From Saccharomyces mikatae IFO 1815 (lineage: Eukaryota; Ascomycota; Saccharomycetes; Saccharomycetales; Saccharomycetaceae): 64,000 nucleotides of DNA. Positions 46,997 through 57,348 of this stretch are shown piece after piece. Location of the stretch: NCBI RefSeq assembly GCF_947241705.1, contig NC_079257.1:496001-560000 (forward strand), written 5' to 3'. Position 1 is the stretch's first letter. The number at the start of each line of letters is the position of its first letter. The position numbers and the translations under genes were made by a program. The notes under the pieces were generated by a model. It did not search any database and was not told the DNA's origin. It saw only the letters and a list, made by a program, of their open reading frames with translations.

Positions 46997-47644
46997 CTAC
47001 ATACAGATTCTGTAACTGGCATAACGACCAGAGGTTTCACTCTTTCTTATGATTTTGACCACTTCTCCTCTTTTCAAACCCAAATATAAGGCTACAGGGT
47101 CAGCTCTTTGAATTCTTGGTAATTGGGACTCCTTCAATCTGTATCTTTTTAATAGCTCCCTTTTTTCTTCGGTGCTCAATCTGATATGCTTAGGAACCAA
47201 TTCGTGGTGGGTAATATTAACAACTAAGGCAGCTTCGTTGAATGTTTCAATGGTGGCAGGTGGTATAGAAGGTACCAATTTCATTGCACTTGGTGTAATA
47301 TTATTCTGATAAACAAAGATACCTGTCTGAAAATTTTTTTCTTGAATATGTATAACAAAAGTCTTCATTGTCTTTACACCAACGGAAGGCTCATCGCAGA
47401 ATTCTACCCATAAAGAGCCCATTTCAGGGAACTTTGATATAGATTCTTCAGTTGGATTGGCTTGAAATGACATCATTTTACGTTGAGGTCTGCCCATCGA
47501 ATCACAGTATTTAGCTTTAAAATCTTCCAATGGTAATTCCACTTCTTCTTGGGTTATAAAATAACCTCTGTCTTTGACCATTTCTTTTACTGTTTTGAAA
47601 GCTCTCCATAATCTTGAGATGTTTCTTTCATTTTCTTGATCCAT
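46997..47644 (-). CDS. RPB5: RPB5, subunit shared by RNA polymerases I, II and III
   Basis: The product is 215 residues starting [16 protein letters not shown], the usual length. The eukaryote-specific N-terminal jaw domain (residues 1-140) is joined to the archaeal RpoH-like assembly domain (about 145-215), which holds [20 protein letters not shown] and [24 protein letters not shown]. The protein forms part of the lower jaw that grips downstream DNA in all three nuclear polymerases and is essential. Its promoter contains a perfect RRPE-type palindrome, consistent with growth-linked control. Confidence 0.98.
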   Translation of the reverse strand: MDQENERNISRLWRAFKTVKEMVKDRGYFITQEEVELPLEDFKAKYCDSMGRPQRKMMSFQANPTEESISKFPEMGSLWVEFCDEPSVGVKTMKTFVIHIQEKNFQTGIFVYQNNITPSAMKLVPSIPPATIETFNEAALVVNITHHELVPKHIRLSTEEKRELLKRYRLKESQLPRIQRADPVALYLGLKRGEVVKIIRKSETSGRYASYRICM

Positions 47645-48401
47645 TTTTTGATTTATTTATACTATACACCTGAGTTCAACTTTCGTAAATGCTTTACTAA
47701 TTTATGCTAAAATTGAATTGGCTCACACCTTTTGACGCTTGTTATCAATATACGTTATTTGCCTCGCTGTATTGTGTCGCTTTTTGATATATACCTATAT
47801 GATTAAAGTTGAAATTTTTCTTTTCTCTTGAAAAATTTTCAAGTTCTAAAAAATTTTTTTTCTCTTTCGCGGCCAACAGGTGTCAAAAAACACCTCCAGT
47901 AGGACTCGAATGGAGAACAACGCAAGAGATATGTCAATTCAAGGTTTTGTATTAGTGTATTAGGTATAAATCAGTGGCCCAGTTCAATGTGTACTCTAGT
48001 ATTTAATGGGTATTATAGTCTCAATTATTGTTAAGGAGCAAGCTAACCTTTTGTAGAGCAATAACAAGAGACTCGACACATTATAAGATGGGTATCCATG
48101 CTTTCATGTTTATCAACAAAAAATAGTGATCTTAGACACAAAAGTCTTCAATCATCTATATATCTTAATGTCTGTTTGGATAGCTACAGTATTGTATTGG
48201 CTACGAGAGCAAAACAACTTCACCTCATCTCACTTTAGCGCAGTGAAGAAAGTTAAAAAAAAGAGAAAAAAAAATAGGTCCTTTCGGCATATTTCATCAG
48301 CGATGACCTTGTATTTAAAACTAATACTAAATCAGAAACAAGATCTCAATTGTTGACTTCAAGCAAAGTAGTAGAAAGAATCAACAGATTTTGCAACAAA
48401 T
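47645..48401. promoter_or_regulatory. Divergent RPB5/CNS1 promoter with RRPE palindrome
   Basis: This is a 757-bp divergent region. CTTGAAAAATTTTCAAG at 47827-47843 is a 17-bp perfect palindrome about A47835 and contains the RRPE consensus TGAAAAATTTT, 183 bp before RPB5. AGGTGT and ACACCT with a 6-nt spacer form an inverted repeat at 47878-47895. The CNS1 side has no strong motif, and short ORFs here look fortuitous. Confidence 0.5.
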
Positions 48402-49559
48402 ATGAGTATCCCGAGCAAAAATAGTGAATATACAAAACCTCAAAAGTATGTTCCAGGACCAGGTGATCCTGAACTGCCACCTCAGCTGTCCGAGTTTAAG
48501 GATAAAACATCAGATGAGATCTTAAAGGAAATGAACAGAATGCCTTTTTTTATGACCAAGCTGGACGAAACAGATGGTGTTGGTGGTGAAAACGTGGAGT
48601 TAGAGGCGTTGAAGGCATTAGCTTATGAAGGTGAACCACACGAAATTGCTGAGAACTTCAAGAAGCAAGGTAATGAATTATATAAGGCAAAAAGATTCAA
48701 AGACGCAAGGGAGCTGTATACAAAAGGTATAGCCGTGGAATGTGAAGATAAATCCATAAATGAATCATTATTTGCCAATAGAGCAGCATGTGAGCTGGAG
48801 CTGAAAAATTACAGGAGGTGCATCGAAGATTGTAGTAAGGCCTTAACTATCAACCCCAAGAATATCAAGTGCTACTATCGTACAAGTAAAGCTTTTTTTA
48901 GTTTGAGTAAATTGGAAGAGGCAAAATCAGCGGCAATATTCGCTAACCAGAGTATTGAACCAGAAAACAAGTCAATTTTGAACATGTTATCAGTGATTGA
49001 GAGAAAAGAACAAGAACTGAAAATAAAAGAGCAAAAAAAGCAACAGGAAGCTCAAGAACGTGAAAACAAAAAAATTATGTTAGAGAGTGCAATGACGCTA
49101 AGAAACATAACCAACATTAGAACCCACTCTCCGGTGGAGTTGCTAAATGAGGGTAAGATAAGGTTAGAAGATCCAAGGGATTTTGAATCCCAATTAATTT
49201 ATCCGGCGTTAATCATGTATCCCACGCAAGATGAGTTTGATTTTGTAGGTGAAGTCAGTGAGCTGACTACAGTACAAGAACTTATTGACCTGGTTATGGA
49301 GGGGCCACAAGAAAGGTTCAAGAAAGAAGGCAAACAAAACTTTACTGCAAAGAAGGTGTTGACATTTATGGAAACGAAGGCAGGTGGCTTGATCAAAGCA
49401 GGAAAGAAGGTGACCTTTCATGATATCTTGAAAAAAGAAACACCAGATGTACCATTATTCGATAATGCTTTGAAGATTTATATTGTACCTAAGGTGGAAA
49501 GTGAAGAATGGATTTCCAAATGGGATAAACAAAAAGCCTTAGAAAGAAGATTTTTGTGA
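48402..49559 (+). CDS. CNS1: CNS1, TPR co-chaperone of Hsp90/Hsp70
   Basis: The product is 385 residues starting MSIPSKNSEYTKPQK, the same length as in S. cerevisiae. Three TPR repeats span about 80-195 (FKKQGNELYKAKRFKDARELYTKG; FANRAACELELKNYRRCIEDCSKAL; CYYRTSKAFFSLSKLEEAKSA; quoted in parts). They include the carboxylate-clamp Lys/Asn/Arg residues that hold the EEVD tails of Hsp90 and Ssa1. A charged helix (200-220) leads to the C-terminal wheel domain, which binds elongation factor 2 folding partners. Cns1 is essential and assists folding of eEF2 together with Hgh1. Confidence 0.96.
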   Translation: MSIPSKNSEYTKPQKYVPGPGDPELPPQLSEFKDKTSDEILKEMNRMPFFMTKLDETDGVGGENVELEALKALAYEGEPHEIAENFKKQGNELYKAKRFKDARELYTKGIAVECEDKSINESLFANRAACELELKNYRRCIEDCSKALTINPKNIKCYYRTSKAFFSLSKLEEAKSAAIFANQSIEPENKSILNMLSVIERKEQELKIKEQKKQQEAQERENKKIMLESAMTLRNITNIRTHSPVELLNEGKIRLEDPRDFESQLIYPALIMYPTQDEFDFVGEVSELTTVQELIDLVMEGPQERFKKEGKQNFTAKKVLTFMETKAGGLIKAGKKVTFHDILKKETPDVPLFDNALKIYIVPKVESEEWISKWDKQKALERRFL

Positions 49560-49726
49560 AGTGCCTAACAGGTGAAAATAAAAAACGCAAAATTATAGAT
49601 GTATAGAAAGAGAGCGAGAATAACAAAAAAGGAAGTCTATGGATATGCGGAAGTTATAGAGTGTTTTGTAAATGTACTCGGTTCTATGTTAATGAGTTTG
49701 GTTTTTATTTTTTGTATTAATTGACT
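49560..49726. other. Convergent CNS1/SLI15 3' spacer
   Basis: This 167-bp AT-rich convergent spacer shows no recognisable feature beyond T-rich runs. Confidence 0.35.
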
Positions 49727-51826
49727 TTAGGGCCTTTTGGGTATAATCTGACGTGATTTCAGTCTGTTTAATCTAGGATTTGGGAAAATTTCATCAGTAT
49801 GCAAAGGTGGGATTGGTCCAAAAATAGTTTGTGGGTTTATATCTTGTTGTCTTATTAATTGCTCTTGTAGATAAGGTGATTTAGCCCATGCTGCTAGAGT
49901 TACGCTAGCCTCATCTTCAGAATCTGTATTTATCTCAGGCAAGGAATCATTGACAGAAGTTACTTTCGGAGTAACATTGCCGATTATTTCTCTGTGGTCA
50001 ACTGTATTAATTGTAGCCAGAACATTTTCGGTATTGAAAGTAGTACTTTTGTGATTTGGGTCCCGCATGCGGTTATCAAAAGGTGGTAAGGATTCTTTTA
50101 GCCGTGTGTCCTTATAATCATTGTTGAAACTAGCTTGTTTTTTCAGATCTTGTTCCAAATGTGACATTCTTTTTTGCTTTTCTTGTTTGCGCCGATGATG
50201 TTCCTGTTGAGACCTCATAATTCCTGATAGTCTTTTATCAAATTTTTTTTTCAAGTCACCTCGTTCTGCCTCTGCTGGTGGAAGCAATTGCAAGTTTGTA
50301 AGTCTGTAACTCTTAGATTTCCGAGACTCTGGCTTGGAAGTATCTGCAATATTGGGTGACAACTTTTTTAGCGATTTTTCGTTGGCCCTCAGACGATGTG
50401 GCGTTTGAGAACTCGCCAAAAGGTTTTTATTCTTATTAGGAGAAATAGATGCTTTAGTTGGTCTTAAGTAACCTCTGACGGGGCTTTGGTAACGGCTTTT
50501 GGGATGTTTTGACGATGGTGAGTTCGAATTTATATTTATTCTCATTGGAGATGTGCTACGCGCTCTTGACTCAGTTTTGTGTGCAACGTTAAATTGTTTA
50601 TGTTGGTTTTTCTGTTCTGTAATGATAGCTAACTTCTTGTGCATCGTCAATTTTAAAGACGTCTTATCAAACCTCGGAATAGAAGATTTTCGGGAGTGTT
50701 TTACCTTGGGTGACGTTTTTATGATTTTGCTCTTTACAGAGAAAATATCTCTTAACGTTTCTTGCATATCAGTATCCGTGGAGTTGATTGTCTTGATGTT
50801 TTGTGAAACTTTTCTCATGGGAGACCCTGTTAAATCTATTGATGAAGAAGAGTATTTGTGGCCAGCGTTCCCACGAGAAATCTTGTTCTCAAATGATTTT
50901 GTTGGAATAGATGATAGCCTGTCAAAAACGCTGGATGCTTTTGTAGATTCCACAGTATCATTATTTTCTGTAGCCCTTACGGCAGGACTGTTAAGCACAG
51001 ATTTCTTTCTCAATGAAGTTGGTGATCCCTTTGCTATTCGTAATTTTGCTATTGATCCTGAGGATTTGATTGGAGGTATGTGTTGAACAATAAGAGGATC
51101 CTTATTCGGCAGTGGAACAAACATATTAGACCTTCTTTGTGATCTCACTGTCTCAGAAGTCAATAGCGATCTTCCCTTTGAGGCTTCGACTTTCTTTGAA
51201 GCGTGAAATATAGGTTCGTTACTTATTTCTTCTTTAGCCGCCCACGTTTGATTACCGACTCGTTTTACATTAAACGGTGATTCTGAAGCCTTGGATGATT
51301 CTCTTAAAATCTTCTCCACTTTATAAGGTGACCATGGTGAGGACTTATCACTGTCGGTAACATTGGATTTAATGTTATTTGTAGGTTCAATTGGACTTCT
51401 ATGAGTATCATGAATACTGAATTTATTCATTTCTTCCGTAACCCCCTTTCTACGGAGTGATTTAGGTGTTATGCTTTTGTCGTTGTGCAAAGCATTTCTA
51501 GGTGTCTTAATAATATCTTTTGCGGTACCATTTTGGGACTTAGAAAGTTCGTGTTCCTCTTTCACGTTACCGAATTCGACGTTCATTTTGTTATGAGTAT
51601 TCTCAGGACTGATTAGACACTCCTCTGCATCCTTGTCTTCATACTTTAGCTTGTTCATATAAACATTGTTTCTTAACCATTCACTACTTTCTTGTAACCG
51701 ATGATTGACTTCTATATGCGCATCTGTTGTTATATTATTCAGATCATCGAGGGTTTCTATGATTGAACGGGTAGAGCCTGGTTTTCTTTGAGTTTTTTTC
51801 CTAGCTGCTTTGATTGCCCAATCCAT
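49727..51826 (-). CDS. SLI15: SLI15, INCENP subunit of the chromosomal passenger complex
   Basis: The product is 699 residues from ATG 51826 (MDWAIKAARKKTQRK). The frame extends 8 codons further up without an ATG, so this is the start. The N-terminus binds Bir1 and Nbl1. The middle is basic, S/P-rich and full of Cdk-type SP sites (for example SPWSPYK, SPVRGYLRP) that control spindle binding. A charged helix lies at about 520-585 (RSQQEHHRRKQEKQKRM). The IN box near 630-690 (DEASVTLAAWAKSPYLQEQL) activates the Aurora kinase Ipl1. The complex corrects kinetochore attachments. A CGCGAAA element 123 bp upstream may give cell-cycle control. Confidence 0.96.
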   Translation of the reverse strand: MDWAIKAARKKTQRKPGSTRSIIETLDDLNNITTDAHIEVNHRLQESSEWLRNNVYMNKLKYEDKDAEECLISPENTHNKMNVEFGNVKEEHELSKSQNGTAKDIIKTPRNALHNDKSITPKSLRRKGVTEEMNKFSIHDTHRSPIEPTNNIKSNVTDSDKSSPWSPYKVEKILRESSKASESPFNVKRVGNQTWAAKEEISNEPIFHASKKVEASKGRSLLTSETVRSQRRSNMFVPLPNKDPLIVQHIPPIKSSGSIAKLRIAKGSPTSLRKKSVLNSPAVRATENNDTVESTKASSVFDRLSSIPTKSFENKISRGNAGHKYSSSSIDLTGSPMRKVSQNIKTINSTDTDMQETLRDIFSVKSKIIKTSPKVKHSRKSSIPRFDKTSLKLTMHKKLAIITEQKNQHKQFNVAHKTESRARSTSPMRININSNSPSSKHPKSRYQSPVRGYLRPTKASISPNKNKNLLASSQTPHRLRANEKSLKKLSPNIADTSKPESRKSKSYRLTNLQLLPPAEAERGDLKKKFDKRLSGIMRSQQEHHRRKQEKQKRMSHLEQDLKKQASFNNDYKDTRLKESLPPFDNRMRDPNHKSTTFNTENVLATINTVDHREIIGNVTPKVTSVNDSLPEINTDSEDEASVTLAAWAKSPYLQEQLIRQQDINPQTIFGPIPPLHTDEIFPNPRLNRLKSRQIIPKRP

Positions 51827-52180
51827 TGTTTGAAGTCCCCAGCCTCTCAAAATGCACTACTTTTCGTATATTCTTCAAAATGGTTTGTCTACTCTATTGG
51901 CTATATTTGAAACTAGTTTTTGTTTGTTTTCTGTTTTCTTTTTTTATTCGCGAAATCTAGACAAACACTTGCCCAAAGTGGTTTTAAGACACGATGAATT
52001 CGGCTTCTAAGCGTATTCAGACATAACAATTTTACCATAGCAGCAATACAATGAAACAATGAGATAATGTATTCTTTACTTATTTCTTTTCTATTTTTCT
52101 GTTTAAAACGTTATCAAAACTAAACCTAAGTCCTTTATTTATCAAATATATATGAAAAAAAAGCAGAAAGAATGATCCAG
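51827..52180. promoter_or_regulatory. ICS2 3' region and SLI15 promoter
   Basis: This 354-bp spacer lies between two minus-strand genes. CGCGAAA at 51949-51955, inside the palindrome TTCGCGAA, matches the SBF/SCB core CRCGAAA and lies 123 bp before SLI15. No other structure is seen. Confidence 0.4.
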
Positions 52181-52948
52181 TCATTCATTCTCGATATCCA
52201 AATCAATTAGTGGTTGCAATATGTCTCCCGTTTCCACTTTATGAGCAAAAACTTTACCCTCAATGTTTATCTGATTTCTCTCAGCAAATTCTTTCAAACT
52301 TCCAAACTTGCCACTTGCGTTTCTTCTTAGTTGTTCATTGGTATTAATTATTGTACTTTTGGGAGAGATTTGATGGGTGTATGACGTACCTGATGAAGAA
52401 TGATATTCCTTTTCCAAGAAGGAACTCGCCAACGAGGTTTTTCTTGAATTGATGCTTGTACTTGAGTTAGAATGGTACTCGTCAATAAAACCTGTTTTAC
52501 AAGACCTGCTAAGTGAGATTGCATGACTTTTCCTGTGATAGCTTTTTCTTCGTCCAGAAGACTTAGTAAATTCGTGTGATAATGAACGGGAATGCGAGTG
52601 AGGAGAGAATTCATTACTTTCTATCCTTAAAGGGGATATAGCATTAGGTTTTCTTGGACATATAGAAGAGTTTCTTCTCGTCTTCATCTCATCTTTGTCT
52701 CCCGGAAAAGAGTAAGTTTTTAGCTTATTGAACAGAGCTTCACCTTGTGACTCCTCAAAATAGAAGCTTTTTTCATACTCATGTGGTTGTTTGCTACTGT
52801 CAAACTGTGATTCCGTGGAAGAGAGAGAGCTAAAACGTCCATACAGTGGGCTACCTAGTGATTTAATGGACGTACTAGATTGACTGCCTGTGTTAGGGAA
52901 ACTAAAAGTGCTGAGACTATCCCTTTCTTTTTGCTCAAATTTGCCCAT
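52181..52948 (-). CDS. ICS2: ICS2 (YBR157C), protein linked to copper sensitivity
   Basis: The product is 255 residues starting MGKFEQKERDSLSTF, the same length as S. cerevisiae Ics2. It is serine-rich throughout, with basic and RxxS-like patches (RKSYHRKSHAIS, RRNASGKFGS) and no membrane segment or known domain. The best-ordered part is the C-terminus, around SLKEFAERNQINIEGKVFAHKVETGDILQPLIDLDIE. The name records increased copper sensitivity of the null mutant; the molecular role is unknown. Many kinase-type sites suggest a regulated disordered protein (inference). Confidence 0.92.
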   Translation of the reverse strand: MGKFEQKERDSLSTFSFPNTGSQSSTSIKSLGSPLYGRFSSLSSTESQFDSSKQPHEYEKSFYFEESQGEALFNKLKTYSFPGDKDEMKTRRNSSICPRKPNAISPLRIESNEFSPHSHSRSLSHEFTKSSGRRKSYHRKSHAISLSRSCKTGFIDEYHSNSSTSINSRKTSLASSFLEKEYHSSSGTSYTHQISPKSTIINTNEQLRRNASGKFGSLKEFAERNQINIEGKVFAHKVETGDILQPLIDLDIENE

Positions 52949-55202
52949 ATCTTACTGAAAGGGAAACTTCGATACAGTAATAACAAAGGAAGAGGGGATT
53001 AATATTGATTAGTATTTTGCTGAGTATGGGTTTCGGAATTTACGCATGTGTACAAGAATTAACTCAAGATTATATCGAATGTTTCTTCTATATTTATACT
53101 CAAAAGTCCATCTAAATGTCAAGTTTTCCTGCCTCCGGACTTGCAGTTGTAAGCACTTTTCTCCCAACAGATATGTAACCAAATGCATCGAACGAAAAAA
53201 AGAAAGTATTGCTAGGAAAGTCTGTTCCGTGAGGTTTGGCGCAACAAGAGGAATATTATTAGGCATAAGCTCAAGCTTGGTCTTGAGATTAGCGAAATAA
53301 AGTATAACGACAGTGCTAATGTAGGACGTTGATGCGTCGTCCCTAACACATAAACAGTCGTACAAAAAAAAATAAGAAACGAAGAACAGTGAAAGGCATG
53401 AAGGTTATCTGGACCCCGATACCGTCATCACCATTGATCACCACATCGTGAATTCCCTGCGCACGTGCGGTGTCACGGCAGATAAAGTACCGGGCTGGAT
53501 CGTTAATTACTCAACGACATGCAGACTGTACCTTAATATTTTATTTCCACGCTACGAACAAATGGGAGGGTATGGTAGTTAACGCTTCAAATAAGAAAAG
53601 ACTACGAGCAGGGTCTAGACACGTAAGAAGGGAGAAATAAAGAGGGGGGCGCTAAGATACAGGCAAAAAAAATTCCGCAAGCTCTTATTTTCGGTTCTAA
53701 AAAAGAAAAGAGAAAAATAAGATTGGACTGGTAAAGCCTTTTATAGTCTCACTGCATGTTGAGATTCTGATTATGAGCCATATGGAAAGACTCTACAGTA
53801 GTGTCACGAAAAATGGGGATCACGCCCTTTTTTATCATGGTTTTCGGAGTTACTTCCGAGGCCAACATCTATTCTTAAGTATAGAAGGATGATATCCTTA
53901 ATGTATTGGCTGTTTGTAAGCCCCCAATCTTTTTATATACAGGAAAAGGGGAACGGGACTCTTTTTGTTTTGGAGTATAGAAATTGCGGGCTCTCAATTC
54001 TAATATTCTTCGTTTTGCTGTGTTTTTCTTTCGTTCTTTCGCGGAGGCTAAACCAGCCGGCACTAAATGGCCGGAGGAAGAAGCGAAAGAAAGGCATGTG
54101 TTAATAAATACATCAGTGGAAGGTGGCGGGTCGTCTCACCTTGTTACGGCTTTAAAATAAAAATGATAAGGCTAGTGAGTGTGAAAAAGAGTGTTTACGT
54201 TTCATAAAAGTAACGAGCCGTATATGATCGCGAGAGTAAACCGAGTTTGATGGTGGAGGCATGCTACTATGTTACAGTACGAAACCAGGCATATGCATAT
54301 GTCATTTTCTATTCACGTGAATCTAGTATATCATACTTGTTTGACGTGGTGGTTGTTAACCGTAAAAATACTCAGGGTAAGCCCCAGACACGGAGACTAG
54401 AGCATGTTAAAATATGCTTCTCATATTTGCTCTTTTTTTGGCTGCGCACCGCCTCAAGATTTCTCCGTGGAAGTGCACCTTCGGGCTTTTTTTCTTGCTC
54501 TCAGATTATTTTGCTGGGCAAATTAAACATCTTCTGGTCATTATTTGCTGTCGTCCGCAGGATTTCCGTTGACTTGCAGAAGTAAACAAAAAAAGCGATC
54601 ATGACACCGCAGACGCTTCCTAAATCGTAACAAAAAGCTTAATTGAAAGGAAAGAATTCCATTCTCTTTAGTTTAGAAGTTCCGCAATTTTCTGCCTGTT
54701 TCTTCTATTGGGCTTAACATGTCTCATCAATCATCTTGTTGCTGCTGGTGTTTTTCCTATCGCCTCATCTTGGGGTGTTTATGCTTGTCCCATGTTCAGT
54801 AATCATTCTTCAAGTTTGTTTCAAGTAATTGGATATTTTCAGATGGATGAAAGCAAAGGAGTATAGTTATGAATATATATATAGCAACTTTCCTTTATAA
54901 GGGTCCTATAGACTATATTATTCATATCATTTAGTAGTATTAAAGCCCAAGGGAACTACCAAAAACGTTAAAAGTTTCAAAACCTATATGTGTTAACTGT
55001 ACAAAAATAACTTATTTATCACACAATTTTTTTCTCTTTATCTGTTCTGGAACTGTACCCATCTTTCCCCTTTTCATTCTTTGAGTATTGTTTAATATCC
55101 CACTTTGGTTTAATATCCATCCATTCCTTTCCTTAAGAACTAGTAATTCCCTTCGTTTAATAAGTTATTCATTTCCCTTTCTTTCTGTGACGTACCCTTT
55201 AA
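52949..55202. promoter_or_regulatory. 2.25 kb divergent ICS2/AMN1 intergenic region
   Basis: This is the longest gap in the window. Ace2/Swi5-type hexamers occur as ACCAGC at 54052-54057 and GCTGGT at 54744-54749, the latter 454 bp before AMN1. AMN1 is known as an Ace2-activated daughter-cell gene in S. cerevisiae, so these are plausible controls. A TATATATATAG stretch lies near 54874-54884. A plus-strand 111-codon frame with ATG at 54250 (to 54585) is unexplained. CACGTG-like CGCACGTGCG is at 53460-53469, an E-box core. No tRNA, LTR or conserved RNA is recognised. Confidence 0.45.
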
Positions 55203-56882
55203 ATGAAACTAGAACGTATAAGCAGTAATGGCTCTTTCAAAAGAGGTAGAGACATCCAGTCTCTCGAATCTCCATGTACAAGACCTCTGAAAAAGATATC
55301 CCCAAGTTCATCTTTTGCATGTCTTAAAATGAAAAAGCCTTTTAAAGATATAGTAAGGAAATATAGAGGTAGTATTCATCAAAATAATTGTAAACTCAGC
55401 TCGTGCCAAGTAGAATTGAAAAGACCTGACTTGTCTTTAAAAACTGATCAAAGTTTTCTCAAAAGTAGTGTGCAGACTGCAAACAGAGAAAAAATCTACA
55501 GCGAGTATATCTTAACACCAGAGGCTACACCATTAAAAAGTACTGCTACTGAAAATGCATGGGCAACTTCTAGAGTTGTTTCTGCATCCAGTCTTTCTAT
55601 AGTGACCCCAACGGAGTTTAAGAATGTACTTGTAGATGAATTTTCAGAATTGAGGTTAGCGCAACCTTTGGCAACTCAGCATCAGCAAAGTCATGCGGTG
55701 TTTGAAATACCTGAGATTGTGGAAAATATTATAAAAATGATGGTTTCTTTAGAATCTGCCAACATACCAAAAGAAAGGCCATGTTTAAGAAGAAATCCGC
55801 AATCTTATGCGCACTCTTTGCTCATGTATAAAGACGAAGAAAGAGCAAAAAAAGCATGGTCACAGACACAGCAGCTACGGGATCCACCGCTAGTTAGACA
55901 CAACGAGAAAACACAAGGGGCCTTATTTAGTTGTATGATGGTCAATAGGTTGTGGTTTAACATTACAAGGCCATTTCTTTTTGGGAGCTTACATTTTAAA
56001 AGCGTTTATAATTTTAAGGAGTTTGTAAGATCTTCTGACAAAACTGATCAGGTCGTTAAACCATCACATTTTATTTTACACAAATTGCATCAAATAACAC
56101 AATCAGATATAGAGAAACTTTCAAAAAAAGTGGGGTGTCAAAATTTGAAATGGTTGGAATTTTATGTCTGCCCCAGAGTAACTCCTCCCTTAAGTTGGTT
56201 TGATAACCTCCAAAAGCTTGAAAAGCTCATAATTCCAGGTAATAAGCACATCGATGATAACTTTCTATTAAGGCTCTCCCAAAATTTACCAAGTTTAAAA
56301 CACTTGGATTTAAGAGCATGTGACAATGTCAGTGATTCTGGTGTTGTTTGTATCGCTTTGAATTGCCCGAAGTTGAAAACTTTCAACATTGGTAGACATA
56401 GGCACGGAAACTTAATTACAAGTGTCTCACTGGTAGCACTAGGTAAATACACACAAGTGGAAACTGTAGGGTTCGCTGGTTGTGATATTGACGACGCTGG
56501 TATTTGGGAATTTGCTCGGTTGAATGGGCAAAATGTCGAAAGACTGTCTTTAAATTCCTGTCGCCTTTTAACTGATTACTCTCTACCAATTCTTTTTGCT
56601 CTGAACTCATTTCCAAACTTAGCAGTTTTAGAGATTAGAAAGCTGGATAAGATAACTGATGTGAGGCATTTCGTGAAGTACAACTTGTGGAAAAAATCAC
56701 AGAATGCTCCAATTTTAATTGAAGCATGCGAACGTATCACAAAACTAATTTATGAAGAAGAAAACAGGGTTAAGAGAATTAACTCCTTGGTTGCCTTGAA
56801 AGATATGACAGCATGGGTCAATGAAGACGAAGATATGCAGGAGAAGGTTCTGCCAGATAATTTGTTTCAACTCGGCTTATAA
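55203..56882 (+). CDS. AMN1: AMN1, antagonist of mitotic exit / cell-separation regulator
   Basis: The product is 559 residues starting MKLERISSNGSFKRG (549 in S. cerevisiae). The N-terminal 170 residues are basic and variable. An F-box-like segment is visible around 165-275 (VFEIPEIVENIIKMMV; LFSCMMVNRLWFNITRPFLF). Leucine-rich repeats follow at about 310-510 (LKHLDLRACDNVSDSG, VETVGFAGCDIDDAG, VERLSLNSCRLLTD). Amn1 binds Tem1 to block mitotic exit, and as an SCF subunit it directs degradation of Ace2, which delays septum cutting and makes cells clump. The Asp at 374 probably equals position 368, where wild strains have D and the laboratory strain V. Confidence 0.95.
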   Translation: MKLERISSNGSFKRGRDIQSLESPCTRPLKKISPSSSFACLKMKKPFKDIVRKYRGSIHQNNCKLSSCQVELKRPDLSLKTDQSFLKSSVQTANREKIYSEYILTPEATPLKSTATENAWATSRVVSASSLSIVTPTEFKNVLVDEFSELRLAQPLATQHQQSHAVFEIPEIVENIIKMMVSLESANIPKERPCLRRNPQSYAHSLLMYKDEERAKKAWSQTQQLRDPPLVRHNEKTQGALFSCMMVNRLWFNITRPFLFGSLHFKSVYNFKEFVRSSDKTDQVVKPSHFILHKLHQITQSDIEKLSKKVGCQNLKWLEFYVCPRVTPPLSWFDNLQKLEKLIIPGNKHIDDNFLLRLSQNLPSLKHLDLRACDNVSDSGVVCIALNCPKLKTFNIGRHRHGNLITSVSLVALGKYTQVETVGFAGCDIDDAGIWEFARLNGQNVERLSLNSCRLLTDYSLPILFALNSFPNLAVLEIRKLDKITDVRHFVKYNLWKKSQNAPILIEACERITKLIYEEENRVKRINSLVALKDMTAWVNEDEDMQEKVLPDNLFQLGL

Positions 56883-57348
56883 TTAAACAAAATAGGCTGC
56901 TCTCGGTTTAATGTACTTTTTAACTGATAATATTATTACACTTGTAACTTTCTCGCAACGCAAAATTTAATGAATACATAGATTTTTTAACTAGCATTTT
57001 ATTGTTTTTCTATTCGTCATTTCCAAAATATAAAAATGGGACAAAGGAATCAAAATACCATCATAAAACTATTTATTTTGTGATCTCTCATAAACTTCTT
57101 ACGGCTTTATATTAATGAGGTACATTATATCTGTCTTGAAAGTCTTCCTATGGGCATGAATACCCTACAGACTTTTCTGACGCTTTAGTTCTTCCGCTTT
57201 TGATTGCGCGACAGCCCTTGTTTTTTTTTTTTTTCATCCTTTAAATGCTTCATGAATTTTAGGCGTTATTAAAAGTGAAACTTTGAAGAATAGCAAATTG
57301 AAATACTAGGCTTCAAAGCAATCATCCTATATCTGTATAGCTTAAGAA
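56883..57348. promoter_or_regulatory. AMN1 3' region and IFA38 promoter
   Basis: This is a 466-bp tandem spacer. AAAATATAAAA at 57025-57035 is an exact minus-strand ARS consensus. A run of 14 T at 57221-57234 is a poly(dA:dT) nucleosome-excluding element 115 bp before IFA38. Confidence 0.4.

Noticed and set aside
49727-51850. SLI15 start 8 codons upstream
   Set aside because: The upstream triplet at 51850 is TTG; the first ATG is at 51826, where the known protein begins.
53009-53365. 118-codon minus-strand frame between ICS2 and AMN1
   Set aside because: The frame opens with TTG rather than ATG; the first internal ATG leaves a much shorter stretch with no known similarity.
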